Origin: Chitinophagaceae bacterium DXS
Lineage (GTDB): Bacteria; Bacteroidota; Bacteroidia; Chitinophagales; Chitinophagaceae
DNA length: 64,000 bases
Assembly: GCA_030345135.1 (NCBI GenBank)
Contig: CP128386.1
Location: forward strand, 279,129-343,128
Reading direction: 5' to 3'
A program made the position numbers and the translations under genes. The notes under the pieces are model-generated. The model was not told the origin of the DNA. It ran no database searches and saw only the letters and a program-made list of their open reading frames with translations. Below, piece by piece: positions 18,182-27,759 of the stretch (its first letter is position 1; every line of letters begins with the position of its first letter).

Positions 18182-19213
18182 ATGCGTAAATTTTTATTAC
18201 TACAATTTAAGCCTGTAGCTTCTTTTGTATTAACGGGGGTGTTGTTTTTCTCCCTTATGTCTTTCGCGACGGATGACAAAAACAAGCCTACCGGTAGCTC
18301 CGGTAAAACAGAAAAGGGTTTTTCCAGCCTTTTCGCCAATAGTTTCGATCCTTCCAAGCCTTACATTTTCCAGGTAAATCCCAAAGCAATCAGTTTCGTA
18401 GAAGAGTACATCAAAAGAAACGAAGAAGAGCTGGAAAAAATGAAAAGTTGGGGCAAGCCTTATTTTGATCTTTACGACAGGGTTCTGGCTCAAAATCATT
18501 TACCGGTGGAACTGAAATACCTTTCAGTGATAGAAAGCCATCTTCGTTCAGGATTAATTTCCGGAGCCGGTGCAGTAGGCCCCTGGCAATTGATGCGCGA
18601 CGAGGCTAAACGTTACAACCTTAAGGTTGCAGGAAAAGTGGATGAAAGAAAGGATTTTGCCTTAAGCACTGCGGCGGCAGCCAAATTGTTAAAGTCATTA
18701 TATGCTGAATTCGGCGATTGGTTATTGGTAATCGCGGCATATAATTGCGGTGTCGGCAGATTAAAACAGGCAATTAAAAAAGCAGACAGTAAAGATTTCT
18801 GGGAACTTCAGAGCTATTTGCCGCTGGAAACACGCAATCATGTTAAAAAATTCATTGCCACTCACTATATTTTTGAAGGTGGTGGAGGATGGACAACCAT
18901 GACCGCGAAAGAAACAGAGGCTCATAAATCTACTATGGCAGCCTTGTTGCCCCCGGCTCCCGATTCCTCTTTTGCGGGTACAGAAACGACAGAAATAAGC
19001 GGCAGATTCAATTCTTCAGTAATTGCGAAATATTTGTCACTGGACCTGGTAAGATTTAATCAGTTAAATCCGCTTTTTGATAAGCAATTAGCCGAAGGTA
19101 AAAAAGTGCAACTGAGGTTGTCTGCTGATAACATGCGCTCCTTTAAAGAAAACAAGCAAAAAATATTACAGGAAAGCGTTCAATTGTTGTTTGCTTCTTC
19201 TGCTAAGATTTAA
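18182..19213 (+). CDS. Lytic transglycosylase with SLT domain
   Basis: Periplasmic or outer-membrane-facing enzyme that cleaves the MurNAc-GlcNAc bond of peptidoglycan with formation of a 1,6-anhydro end. A signal sequence lies at residues 1-29. The SLT domain spans about 100-230: catalytic Glu118 in VIESH, then the GAVGPWQLM motif and AAYNCGVGR, all in the order of MltD/Slt-type enzymes. No clear LysM repeat is seen; the C-terminal 100 residues are of uncertain fold. Its 1,6-anhydro products are the substrates that anmK, also in this window, helps recycle. It stands alone 87 bases after gatA. Confidence 0.88.
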   Translation: MRKFLLLQFKPVASFVLTGVLFFSLMSFATDDKNKPTGSSGKTEKGFSSLFANSFDPSKPYIFQVNPKAISFVEEYIKRNEEELEKMKSWGKPYFDLYDRVLAQNHLPVELKYLSVIESHLRSGLISGAGAVGPWQLMRDEAKRYNLKVAGKVDERKDFALSTAAAAKLLKSLYAEFGDWLLVIAAYNCGVGRLKQAIKKADSKDFWELQSYLPLETRNHVKKFIATHYIFEGGGGWTTMTAKETEAHKSTMAALLPPAPDSSFAGTETTEISGRFNSSVIAKYLSLDLVRFNQLNPLFDKQLAEGKKVQLRLSADNMRSFKENKQKILQESVQLLFASSAKI

Positions 19214-19276
19214 ATCAATGTCATAGAAATAAGCAACATTCAAACAGTAGAGCTCTTTAAATCTGAGTACTTCGTA

Positions 19277-19306
19277 CCCGCCTGAATGAAGTCAGTTCGG
19301 GCAGGC
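19277..19306. repeat. REP-like imperfect palindrome
   Basis: A 30-base element whose two ends, CCCGCCTGAA and TTCGGGCAGG, are near inverted complements around a central GTCA-containing loop. Its reverse complement resembles the core of each unit in the array at 27760-28534 (CCTGCCCG, CTGAC, GGCGGG in the same order and spacing). It sits between two gene ends that face each other. No REP-associated transposase gene is present in the window. Confidence 0.6.
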
Positions 19307-19406
19307 TTCGTAAATCGTACTTGTTTGAAAAGATTTTTCCCTAATTCAACGACATTGAGATTTAAATAGTCTTTAAACAGACTTCCTGGTTTATCTAACC
19401 TCGCAG

Positions 19407-20699
19407 TTATCTGTTTATATGTAATGCCTGTTCAATGGCCGACGCCTTTAACAGGCATTCTTCATATTCGCTCTCAGCAATGCTGTTGCCTGTAATGGCA
19501 CCGCCAACATGATATGAAAGATATTTGTTTAATTGGTTGTATATGATGCTTCTGATCACAACGTTGAAGTCAAAATTGTTTTCCGGTGTTATATAGCCTA
19601 CCGCTCCGGAGTAGATCCCCCTTTTAGAAACTTCAAACTCTTCAATTAATTCCATCACTTTACGTTTGGGTGCGCCGGTCATTGAACCCATTGGAAATGT
19701 AGCGCGGAGAATATCGGTAAATCCAACATCCTGTTTTAAATGTCCCTTAATTGTTGAGATCATTTGATGCACCTGGGGAAAAGTATAAATGCCGAAAAGC
19801 TCTTCAACTGTTACAGATGCCTCTTTGCAGATTTTGCTTAGATCATTCCTCACCAGGTCTACGATCATTACATTCTCGTTCCTGTCTTTTGAGCTGGCTC
19901 TTAGCTGTTCTTTTAAACACGCATCTTTCTGTGGATCTGATAAGTCCCGTTTGCCAGTGCCTTTAATCGGCTGCGATAAAATGATGTCTTCTTTTTTTTG
20001 AATATACCTTTCCGGGCTTGCACACAACAGATATTTATCTCTCAGTTTATAATAGGTGGCGAACGGAGTAGGGGATATTGATGTAAGATGATGATAGGTT
20101 GCTAACGGATCGATAACTGCATGTTCAGAAAAGAATTGCTGACAAAAATTTAATTCATAACAATAGCCCTGCAGTATTTTTTTCTGAATGAGATGTATCT
20201 TATCGATATACTCGTTCCTGGAAATGGAGGATTGTATTTTTATTCCGGCTGATTGAGTTGTTTCTTTTAAAGGAACCTGCTTTAAAATCTCCTGCATTAT
20301 TTTTTCAGGAGCCAGTGTTGCAGAGCTTATGGTTAAAATGCCGTTGTTGAGCTGCAGTATCGTTTCTGGCTGAAAGAAAAAAACAGAAGGGAATTGAATA
20401 TGGTCAGGATGGCCGGAGGTTAGCTGTTCAATTTCATTTTTTACATCATAACTGATGTGACCAAATATCCAGTCTTTAGTATGATACTGATATGCCTGAA
20501 GTTTAAGCAGCGCATTTTGGTTGGCTTCTATATATGAGAGAGCACCTGCTGCAACAAGGCATTCGGTTGATGTATGAGGCAGGCTGTATTCATGATTATC
20601 CAAAAAACAACAAATGTTGAATTGGTTGGCCCAACTCAACATTTGCTGCTTAAAAAGCCTGTTATCTGAAATAGAATAGGTAGCTGTGTTACGTTGCAC
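19407..20699 (-). CDS. pabB: Aminodeoxychorismate synthase component I
   Basis: Converts chorismate to 4-amino-4-deoxychorismate for folate synthesis, using ammonia from a PabA glutaminase. The chorismate-binding domain covers about residues 165-425. The motif PIKGTGKR carries the lysine that marks PabB; TrpE has PIAGT at this place. ASPERY, the VDLVRNDLSK block, MGSMTGAPKRKVMELI, and the C-terminal GGAITGNS...EYEECLLKA are all present. The N-terminal 160 residues are a divergent regulatory-type domain. At 430 residues it is a little short for PabB. It ends a cluster transcribed leftwards with the Asp-rich gene (13 bases apart) and purA. Confidence 0.9.
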   Translation of the reverse strand: MQRNTATYSISDNRLFKQQMLSWANQFNICCFLDNHEYSLPHTSTECLVAAGALSYIEANQNALLKLQAYQYHTKDWIFGHISYDVKNEIEQLTSGHPDHIQFPSVFFFQPETILQLNNGILTISSATLAPEKIMQEILKQVPLKETTQSAGIKIQSSISRNEYIDKIHLIQKKILQGYCYELNFCQQFFSEHAVIDPLATYHHLTSISPTPFATYYKLRDKYLLCASPERYIQKKEDIILSQPIKGTGKRDLSDPQKDACLKEQLRASSKDRNENVMIVDLVRNDLSKICKEASVTVEELFGIYTFPQVHQMISTIKGHLKQDVGFTDILRATFPMGSMTGAPKRKVMELIEEFEVSKRGIYSGAVGYITPENNFDFNVVIRSIIYNQLNKYLSYHVGGAITGNSIAESEYEECLLKASAIEQALHINR

Positions 20700-20712
20700 T
20701 TAAAGAACGCAA

Positions 20713-21165
20713 TTAAAAATCATCATCATCATCGTCATCAAATCCATTCGAATCATTAAAGAGATCAAACTCTTTAAAGTCTTCGTCTAATTTAAAATCA
20801 TCATCATCTTCACCTTTCTTTCCACTAGTTCCGCTACTGGATTTCTTTCCTTTAGATTTTGGGATATCAAACTCATCAAAGTCCGGATCCCAATTTTCAT
20901 CTTCTTCTGCTTTATTCCAATCATCATCGTCTACATCATCATCATCATCGTCGTCATCATCGTCATCATCAGCTTTGGATTTCTTTGATGGTCCTTTAGC
21001 TGAAGCTTTTTTTGAAGGCGTTACGTCTTCATCATCTTCAATGTCATCATCATCATCATCTTCTTCCAATTGTTTTTTAGGTTTAGATGACGCTGGTTCA
21101 TTGGTGTCTTTCGGTGTCGCTTTGCGACCGGTTGATTTTGGTTCTTTGTTAGATTTTGCTGCCAT
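20713..21165 (-). CDS. Disordered Asp-rich acidic protein, unknown function
   Basis: A 150-residue protein of extreme composition: blocks of up to twelve consecutive Asp alternate with Lys/Ser/Pro-rich segments such as SKGKKSSSG. No fold, signal peptide or membrane helix is visible, so it is probably cytoplasmic and intrinsically disordered. A conserved-looking segment ENWDPDFDEFDIP interrupts the runs. The Asp codons are mostly GAT, making a GAT-repeat tract that may change in length by slippage. It lies 88 bases downstream of purA and 13 bases upstream of pabB on the same strand. Charge-based binding of cations or basic proteins is only a guess. Confidence 0.7.
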   Translation of the reverse strand: MAAKSNKEPKSTGRKATPKDTNEPASSKPKKQLEEDDDDDDIEDDEDVTPSKKASAKGPSKKSKADDDDDDDDDDDDVDDDDWNKAEEDENWDPDFDEFDIPKSKGKKSSSGTSGKKGEDDDDFKLDEDFKEFDLFNDSNGFDDDDDDDF

Positions 21166-21253
21166 AGTCCTGGAGAATTAACTGCGTAAAATTTCAACGA
21201 GTTTTTTAATCAACAAAATATTTTTTTGCGCATCAAATTCAGTGCCTGATAAA

Positions 21254-22516
21254 TTATAATGCAACTATCTGATCTCTGCCCGGACCATTAGATACATACT
21301 TAACAGGAGCCCCGATATATGAGTTAATAAAATCTATATAACTGCTCATGTTGGATGGAAGGTCTGCTACATTTTTTATAGCAGTCGTATCCATGTCCCA
21401 ACCGGCAAATTGTTTATAATTAGCTTCAAGTTTGACCCTTGTCATCTGGAATGGCACTTCTTCAGTTTCATTTCCATTTACGTTGTAAGACGTACAAACG
21501 TTCAATGTTTTAAAGGAATCCAGTACGTCTGCTTTTGTCATTACAACTTGCGTAACGCCGTTGATCATGCAGGTATATTTTAACGCTACAAGGTCAATCC
21601 ATCCGCAACGTCTTGGACGGCCGGTAGTTGCACCAAACTCGCTTCCGATCTTTCTTAGTTCTTCACCTGTTGCATCTTCCAGTTCAGTAGGGAATGGTCC
21701 GCTACCAACTCTTGTACAATATGCTTTAGTAACACCAAGCACCTGGTTGATCTTCTGAGGAGCAATACCCAGACCTGTGCATACACCCGCCGAAATTGTA
21801 TTGGATGATGTTACAAACGGGAAAGTTCCGAAATCAATATCCAGCATAGTGCCTTGCGCACCTTCTGCCAATACTTTTTTTCCTTCGCTTATTTTGTTAT
21901 TGATGAAGTATTCTCCGTTAACAATATTCAGCGTGCGCAGGAATTCAATTGCTTCAAAAAACTCATCTTCCCAGCTGGAAATATCATCATTAAAGTTATA
22001 AGTATCCAGTAATTTCTGATGTTTTAAGCGAAGCTTAATATATTGGGAAACGAAATTTTTATCAAGCAGATCGCCAGCTCTTAATGCATTACGACCGGTT
22101 TTATCCATGTAAGCAGGGCCGATACCTTTCAGTGTACTTCCGATTTTTCCTTCACCTTTTGAATGTTCAGATGCTTTGTCTAAAGCTCGATGCGTAGGAA
22201 CAATAATATTTGTACGTTCAGAAATAAAAAGGTTCTTTTTCACATCTATACCGAAAGCTGCAACGGTTTCGCATTCTCTTTTCAGTGTAACAGGGTCAAG
22301 AACAACGCCGTTACCTATCAGGTTCATCGTGTTTTGATGGAAGATGCCTGATGGTATTTGGTGCAGTACCACTTTTTTGTCGTTAACATACAAGGTGTGG
22401 CCTGCGTTAGGGCCGCCCTGGAAACGGGCAATAATGTCATAGCCTGGCGCGAAATAATCAACAATCTTTCCTTTGCCTTCATCGCCCCACTGTAAACCGA
22501 GAATTACGTCAACCAT
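21254..22516 (-). CDS. purA: Adenylosuccinate synthetase
   Basis: Makes adenylosuccinate from IMP, aspartate and GTP, the first committed step to AMP. The 420-residue protein has the N-terminal GTP loop GDEGKGK with the preceding catalytic Asp, GPNAGHT, the TTGRPRRCGW segment (IMP and aspartate binding) and a C-terminal SNGPGRDQ-type guanine-binding stretch. Length and order are standard. The minus-strand ATG at 22516 lies 22 bases after a TAnnTTTG box. It heads a leftward set purA, Asp-rich gene, pabB. Confidence 0.97.
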   Translation of the reverse strand: MVDVILGLQWGDEGKGKIVDYFAPGYDIIARFQGGPNAGHTLYVNDKKVVLHQIPSGIFHQNTMNLIGNGVVLDPVTLKRECETVAAFGIDVKKNLFISERTNIIVPTHRALDKASEHSKGEGKIGSTLKGIGPAYMDKTGRNALRAGDLLDKNFVSQYIKLRLKHQKLLDTYNFNDDISSWEDEFFEAIEFLRTLNIVNGEYFINNKISEGKKVLAEGAQGTMLDIDFGTFPFVTSSNTISAGVCTGLGIAPQKINQVLGVTKAYCTRVGSGPFPTELEDATGEELRKIGSEFGATTGRPRRCGWIDLVALKYTCMINGVTQVVMTKADVLDSFKTLNVCTSYNVNGNETEEVPFQMTRVKLEANYKQFAGWDMDTTAIKNVADLPSNMSSYIDFINSYIGAPVKYVSNGPGRDQIVAL

Positions 22517-22854
22517 TGAAGTATTTGTTAGTGAGCAGCAAAAATAAATACCAGAAGTGGTTTAAAAGAATTCATTTTTAAAACAATACCATAATCTTTC
22601 TAAAACTGCTTCAAAGAGTGATTTTTTGTATGCCCGGGTGTTTTATTGCCTGTTTGCATTCAATAGCGGCATAATACTGAGCAGGCAATCGTGATAAGAA
22701 GCCACTAAAAGGGCAAAATCCTATGATAACCGAAAAACATTTTACCGGCATTCTTATGATTTAGCCGATACTTCTCTTCTGAACCATTCAGCATTTCTTT
22801 GCCGCCGTTATTTACTGGTTCATAATAAATTAAAAACCTTAAAAAATTTAATGT
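22517..22854. other. Intergenic region between purA and a beta-barrel gene
   Basis: Divergent promoter region. It holds the purA -7 box at 22539-22546 (minus strand). Near 22798 a CTTTGCCGCC stretch may belong to the promoter of the rightward gene. Nothing else recognisable. Confidence 0.5.
22539..22546 (-). promoter_or_regulatory. Candidate -7 box for purA
   Basis: On the minus strand TATTTTTG matches TAnnTTTG, 22 bases before the purA ATG at 22516. Confidence 0.5.
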
Positions 22855-23424
22855 ATGAGAAAACTATTATTAACTGGCTTAGTTATACTGGGTTTGGCTG
22901 CTGGTGCTAAGGCACAAAAAGGAACGACCTTACTATATGGTAATGTCGATTTAACCACAATGAAAGATTATTCACAGGTTGGTTTTAACCCCGGCGTAGG
23001 TTTTGGTTTTGGGGAAAACTGGACCGTTGGTGCGAACCTTGGCATATATGCAGCAAAAGACAAAAATCCAGGTTTTCAAGCCGGCCCGTTTTTGCGTTAT
23101 ACCAAAAAATTATCAGAAGTGTTTAGTCTGTTCGGTCAGTTGAATGCTGGATATGCAAACGTAGAGGGCGTATTTACAGGCAATATGAATGGCTTTCCAA
23201 TGGTTGATGGAAATCCGGAATTGAAAGGAAATGGATTCGGTGCAAACATAACTCCGGCAATATTTATCAATGTAAAAAACGGCTTTGGCGTTAATATAAA
23301 CTTCGGCGGAATCGGATTTGAAAGCTTTAAATATGATGGTAGTAGTTCTGCAAGTACGTTCGGTCTAACATTCGGTCGTGGCGCTGGTTTAGGGATTTCC
23401 AAAACTTTTGGCGGCAAAAAATAA
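22855..23424 (+). CDS. Small outer-membrane beta-barrel protein
   Basis: A 189-residue secreted protein with a clear Sec signal peptide (about 1-20, cleaved after AKA). The mature part alternates glycine and aromatic residues in short strands (GFGFGENWTVGANLGIY, FLRYTKKL, FGVNINFGGIGF), as in OmpW/OmpX-like eight-strand barrels of Bacteroidota. The C-terminus ends KTFGGKK, so a Phe lies four residues from the end. Specific function is unknown. It is a single-gene unit with its own terminator. Confidence 0.8.
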   Translation: MRKLLLTGLVILGLAAGAKAQKGTTLLYGNVDLTTMKDYSQVGFNPGVGFGFGENWTVGANLGIYAAKDKNPGFQAGPFLRYTKKLSEVFSLFGQLNAGYANVEGVFTGNMNGFPMVDGNPELKGNGFGANITPAIFINVKNGFGVNINFGGIGFESFKYDGSSSASTFGLTFGRGAGLGISKTFGGKK

Positions 23425-23444
23425 GCAGTCATTGGGGGAAACAG

Positions 23445-23474
23445 AAAACGCCTGGTGTGAGCCGGGCGTTTTTG
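23445..23474 (+). terminator. Terminator after the beta-barrel gene
   Basis: AAAACGCC and GGCGTTTT form a stem with an inner CGG/CTG-like extension, followed by T. It begins 20 bases after the stop. Confidence 0.8.
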
Positions 23475-23501
23475 TCATGAGTCTGATATGAATAATTCCA
23501 G

Positions 23502-25760
23502 TTAACTGGTGACTTCTTCTGCGTCAAAGCGGTCAACAGTATGGATGCCATTCAGCTGCTTTAACCTGATTACCAGTTCTTCAAGCTCTTCCTTGTCGTG
23601 CACAAAAATTTTGATCCGCCCATTAAACAAGCCTTCGCCGCTTTCAATCGTAAGCGCCGCAATATTGATCCGCATCTCTCCACTGATGATATTGGTGATT
23701 TTGTTGATCACACCCACATCATCCATTCCAATTATCTTTAATCCGGTAAGGAAGGATATTTCTTTGTTTTTCGCCCATTTCGTTTTAACTATTCTATGCC
23801 CATAGTTGGCCATCATCTGTGCTGCATTTGGGCAGTTGGTGCGGTGAATGATCAAACCCTTTCCCGTACTTACAAATCCAAAAACGTCGTCACCTGGAAT
23901 GGGATTACAACATTTGGCCAGTGAATACATTATCTTATCGCTGCTTTCACCAAATATGATAAGCTCTGAATCTTTTTTGTTCGGGTGAGGTTTGTACTCT
24001 GTTTCTGTTTTAACCTCTACTGGCTTCTGCGGTTTTGGAGCCTCCAGCTTATCACCCAGAACATGAAACTCTTTCAGCTCTTTTAGGTCCGTATGTTTAA
24101 TGGCAACATTGTAAAACAGATCCAACTGAGAAGTAACCTTATAAAAAGACACCAGCTCATCAATATTATGCTGATTAAATGCCGCGCCAATACCTTCCAG
24201 TTTTCTCTGAACAATGTATTTTCCTTCGTCGGCAATTTTGCGTTTCTCTTCTTTCAGCGAGTCCTTTATCTTGCTTCTGGCTTTTGCCGTAACAACAAAA
24301 CCCAGCCAGTCTTCATTGGGTTTCTGCTTACTGCTGGTAATTATTTCAACCTGGTCGCCACTTCGCAGTTTATGGCTGATGGGAACCAGTTTATGATTGA
24401 CTTTCGCCCCGATACATTTACTACCGATAGCAGAGTGGATGGAAAATGCAAAATCCAGTGCTGTTGAGCCGGTGGGTAGCATCTTGACATCCCCCTTGGG
24501 GGTATACACATAAATTTCTTCAGCAAGAAAGCTCGTTTTAAAGTCCTGCAGAAAGTCAACACCATCCGTATCCTGGCTGCCGATAACTTCACGGATCTGG
24601 CTGAACCATTTGTCAAATCTGTCTTCGTCGTTGCTTCCTTCCTTGTATTTATAGTGAGCAGCAAGACCTTTTTCCGCAATTTCATTCATGCGTTTGGTCC
24701 TGATCTGCACTTCAACCCATTTTCCCTGTGGCCCCATCACGGTGGTGTGCAACGCTTCGTAACCATTGCTTTTAGGATTACTCAGCCAATCACGCAGACG
24801 TTCCGGAGAAGGCGTGTATTGATCTGTAATCAAAGAATACACTTTCCAGCAATCCTCTTTTTCTCTTTCTGTAGGAGAATCCAGAATCACACGGATTGCA
24901 AACAGATCATATACTTCTTCAAACGCAACAGCCTTCTTCTTTATCTTGTTCCAGATGGAGTGGATACTTTTTGGCCTGCCATAAATTTCAAAATTGAAAT
25001 TCGATTTCTGAAGTGTTTCCTTTAGTGGCTTGATAAATTCATTGATGTAACGGGTACGTTCCCTCTTGGTTTCAGCAAGTTTCCTGGCGATGTCCTTGTA
25101 CGCTTCCGGCTCAAGGTATTTCATCGAGAGGTCTTCCATCTCTGTTTTAATGGCATACAGACCCATGCGATGTGCAAGTGGCGCATACACCCAAACCGTT
25201 TCACTGGCTATTTTAAGCTGCTTCTCGCGCTTCATATAGTCCAGCGTACGCATATTATGCAGCCTGTCCGCAAGTTTTATGAGTATAACGCGGGGATCAT
25301 CTGTAAGTGTAAGTAGGATCTTTTTAAAATTCTCAGCCTGTTGACTACTGTTCGTATCAATAACATTGGAGATTTTTGTCAATCCATCAACAATTCTCGC
25401 TATTTCGGCTCCGAACTCTCTTTCAATGTCCTCAAGGGTAATATCTGTATCTTCTACCGTATCATGCAATAAGGCACAAATAGTGGAGCGTACGCCAAGG
25501 CCAATTTCTTCAACACAAATTCTGGCAACAGCAAGCGGGTGAAGAATATAGGGTTCACCGCTTTTTCTGCGCATAGTTTTATGAGCTTCAACAGCCATTT
25601 CAAATGCTGTTCGAACCAGTTCTTTGTCACCTCGTTTTAATTTGGCTCTTAAACTGCGTAATAAAGCTCTATAATGGCGAAGAATTTCCTTACGTTCCTG
25701 CTCTTCATTTAGTGTGTATTTGGGCAACGACACTTCAACAACTTTTGATTGCACATCCAT
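23502..25760 (-). CDS. Bifunctional (p)ppGpp synthetase/hydrolase
   Basis: Rel/SpoT-type stringent-response enzyme of 752 residues that makes and degrades (p)ppGpp. Domains in order: HD hydrolase (about 60-200) with the intact LLHDTVED metal motif, so degradation should be active; synthetase (about 240-360) with GRPKSIHSI and YDLFAIRVIL; TGS domain (about 400-465, EEIYVYTPKGDV); a helical/zinc-finger-like region with CCNPIPGDD; and a C-terminal ACT domain. The ATG at 25760 gives the normal start; an upstream extension to 25817 is unlikely. It is the only such long-form enzyme in the window, consistent with the single Rel of most Bacteroidota. Confidence 0.94.
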   Translation of the reverse strand: MDVQSKVVEVSLPKYTLNEEQERKEILRHYRALLRSLRAKLKRGDKELVRTAFEMAVEAHKTMRRKSGEPYILHPLAVARICVEEIGLGVRSTICALLHDTVEDTDITLEDIEREFGAEIARIVDGLTKISNVIDTNSSQQAENFKKILLTLTDDPRVILIKLADRLHNMRTLDYMKREKQLKIASETVWVYAPLAHRMGLYAIKTEMEDLSMKYLEPEAYKDIARKLAETKRERTRYINEFIKPLKETLQKSNFNFEIYGRPKSIHSIWNKIKKKAVAFEEVYDLFAIRVILDSPTEREKEDCWKVYSLITDQYTPSPERLRDWLSNPKSNGYEALHTTVMGPQGKWVEVQIRTKRMNEIAEKGLAAHYKYKEGSNDEDRFDKWFSQIREVIGSQDTDGVDFLQDFKTSFLAEEIYVYTPKGDVKMLPTGSTALDFAFSIHSAIGSKCIGAKVNHKLVPISHKLRSGDQVEIITSSKQKPNEDWLGFVVTAKARSKIKDSLKEEKRKIADEGKYIVQRKLEGIGAAFNQHNIDELVSFYKVTSQLDLFYNVAIKHTDLKELKEFHVLGDKLEAPKPQKPVEVKTETEYKPHPNKKDSELIIFGESSDKIMYSLAKCCNPIPGDDVFGFVSTGKGLIIHRTNCPNAAQMMANYGHRIVKTKWAKNKEISFLTGLKIIGMDDVGVINKITNIISGEMRINIAALTIESGEGLFNGRIKIFVHDKEELEELVIRLKQLNGIHTVDRFDAEEVTS

Positions 25761-25901
25761 ACACAACGAATTTACAAATTGTATTCTAAAGCTTAATAAA
25801 AATTGCGGGCTGTACACTGTTACAGAATGTGCTAACAGGAGTTAGTTGTTTTTTAGTTGTCATTTATCTGATTAATTTCACTAAATAATTTGAAGTGAAG
25901 T

Positions 25902-27737
25902 ATGAAAATTCTATTGCAGTATATTAAGCCGTATAAATGGCTCGTGGCTGTAGCGTTGCTGATGGCGGCTATAAACCAGATTTTCTCGATGCTCGATCCT
26001 TACTTTTTTGGGAAATTCTTTGATTCTTTTTTGAGATTTCCCAGAGATATTGGATACTACGACGCTCATAAGGAATTTGTAAAAACAGGCGAAAGAACCC
26101 AATCGCAATTTGTTTGGGGTGTGCTGAGATTTCTTGGGATATTCATCGGTGTAGCGATGGTTTCGAGAATAGCCAAAGCTTTCCAGGATTACTTTAGTAA
26201 TGTTATCGTTCAGAAGTTTGGCGCAAAGATCTTTACAGATGGATTAAAGCATTCCATGAAGCTTCCTTTTTCTGATTTCGAAGATCAGCGTTCCGGTGAA
26301 ACATTATCTACCCTTTCTAAAGTAAGAACAGACACAGAAAAATTTATTCTCTCTTTTGTGAATGTGTTGTTTACCGTATTAGTGGGTATTGTTTTCATTT
26401 CGGTGTATTCTTTCAACCTGCATTGGTCAATTATGCCGATTTACATTGTTGGGATGGTAGGCCTGGCCACGTTAATGAATGTGCTGAGTAAGAAAATTAA
26501 GATCATCCAGAAAAGCATTGTAAAAGAGACAAATGCCCTGGCGGGAAGTACAACAGAATCGCTTAGAAATATTGAGTTAGTGAAAAGTCTTGGGTTAAGC
26601 GAGCAGGAGATCAACCGCCTGAACCAGAATACGTATAAAATTCTGGGACTGGAACTAAAAAAGGTGAAAAGCCTGCGTGCCTTGAGTTTTATACAGGGAA
26701 CCTTTGTGAACTTTCTCCGCCAGGTGATCATGTTTGCGCTGGCATGGCTGGTTTTTAGAGGAAAGCTTACAGCCGGTGAAGTAATGACACTTACCTTTTA
26801 TTCTTTCTTTGTTTTCGGACCGCTGCAGGAAGTTGGCAATATTATACTTTCCTACCGGGAAGCCCAGGCATCGCTTCTCAATTTTCATAATCTGATGCTT
26901 AAGAAAGTGGAACCCGCGCCTGCCAGGCCAGCATCTATCGGAAAAATTAGTGAGCTTACTTTTGAGAACGTTAGTTTCAAGCACCAGTCAGCTCAATTTA
27001 AAGCATTGGAAAATATCAGTTTCGATGTAAACCGGGGCGATACCATTGCTTTTGTTGGTCCGTCGGGTGCAGGTAAAAGCACTCTTGTAAAACTGCTTGT
27101 CGGTTTATACAGGGCACAGGAGGGGCGGATATTGTACAACAATACAGATAGTGAAGACATTCATTTTGATGAGCTGCGCACACAAATAGGTTTCGTAACC
27201 CAGGACACACAGCTGTTTGCCGGCACAATAAGAGAAAATTTACTTTTTGTCAATCCTTCCGCAAATGAGGAGCAGTTGATGGATGCGTTGTATAAGGCCA
27301 GCTGTCAAAATTTACTGGAGAGGGCCGAGAAAGGCATAGAAACGGTCATTGGAGAAGGCGGTCTTAAACTCAGCGGAGGGGAGAAGCAGCGCCTAAGTAT
27401 CGCCCGCAGCTTGTTAAGAAAGCCAAGATTGCTGATTTTTGACGAGGCAACTTCCGCTCTTGATTCTATAACCGAAGAGGAGATCACCTCTACTATTAAA
27501 AATATCTCCGCGGCCAAGGAGCAAATCACGGTGTTAATTGCACACCGCCTGAGCACCATTATGCATGCTGACAGAATATTTGTGTTGGAAAGAGGACGTA
27601 TTGTTGAAGTTGGCACCCACCAGGAATTGTTAATGGAAAAAGGGTTGTATTACGCGATGTGGCGTCAACAAATTGGTGAAAGAAAATATGCAGTTGCTTC
27701 AGATGTGGCGGTGCTTAGCGCTAATGGGAAGAATTAG
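25902..27737 (+). CDS. ABC exporter, fused permease and ATPase
   Basis: A 611-residue half-transporter of the MsbA/lipid-and-drug exporter type that works as a homodimer or heterodimer in the inner membrane. About six transmembrane helices occupy residues 1-310. The ATPase domain follows with Walker A (GPSGAGKST, about 386-394), the signature LSGGEKQR, Walker B LLIFDEATSALD, and the switch histidine in AHRLST. All catalytic residues are intact. The substrate is unknown. It ends just before the seven-unit repeat array. Confidence 0.92.
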   Translation: MKILLQYIKPYKWLVAVALLMAAINQIFSMLDPYFFGKFFDSFLRFPRDIGYYDAHKEFVKTGERTQSQFVWGVLRFLGIFIGVAMVSRIAKAFQDYFSNVIVQKFGAKIFTDGLKHSMKLPFSDFEDQRSGETLSTLSKVRTDTEKFILSFVNVLFTVLVGIVFISVYSFNLHWSIMPIYIVGMVGLATLMNVLSKKIKIIQKSIVKETNALAGSTTESLRNIELVKSLGLSEQEINRLNQNTYKILGLELKKVKSLRALSFIQGTFVNFLRQVIMFALAWLVFRGKLTAGEVMTLTFYSFFVFGPLQEVGNIILSYREAQASLLNFHNLMLKKVEPAPARPASIGKISELTFENVSFKHQSAQFKALENISFDVNRGDTIAFVGPSGAGKSTLVKLLVGLYRAQEGRILYNNTDSEDIHFDELRTQIGFVTQDTQLFAGTIRENLLFVNPSANEEQLMDALYKASCQNLLERAEKGIETVIGEGGLKLSGGEKQRLSIARSLLRKPRLLIFDEATSALDSITEEEITSTIKNISAAKEQITVLIAHRLSTIMHADRIFVLERGRIVEVGTHQELLMEKGLYYAMWRQQIGERKYAVASDVAVLSANGKN

Positions 27738-27759
27738 ATGTTAATGGAAAATTGACAAT

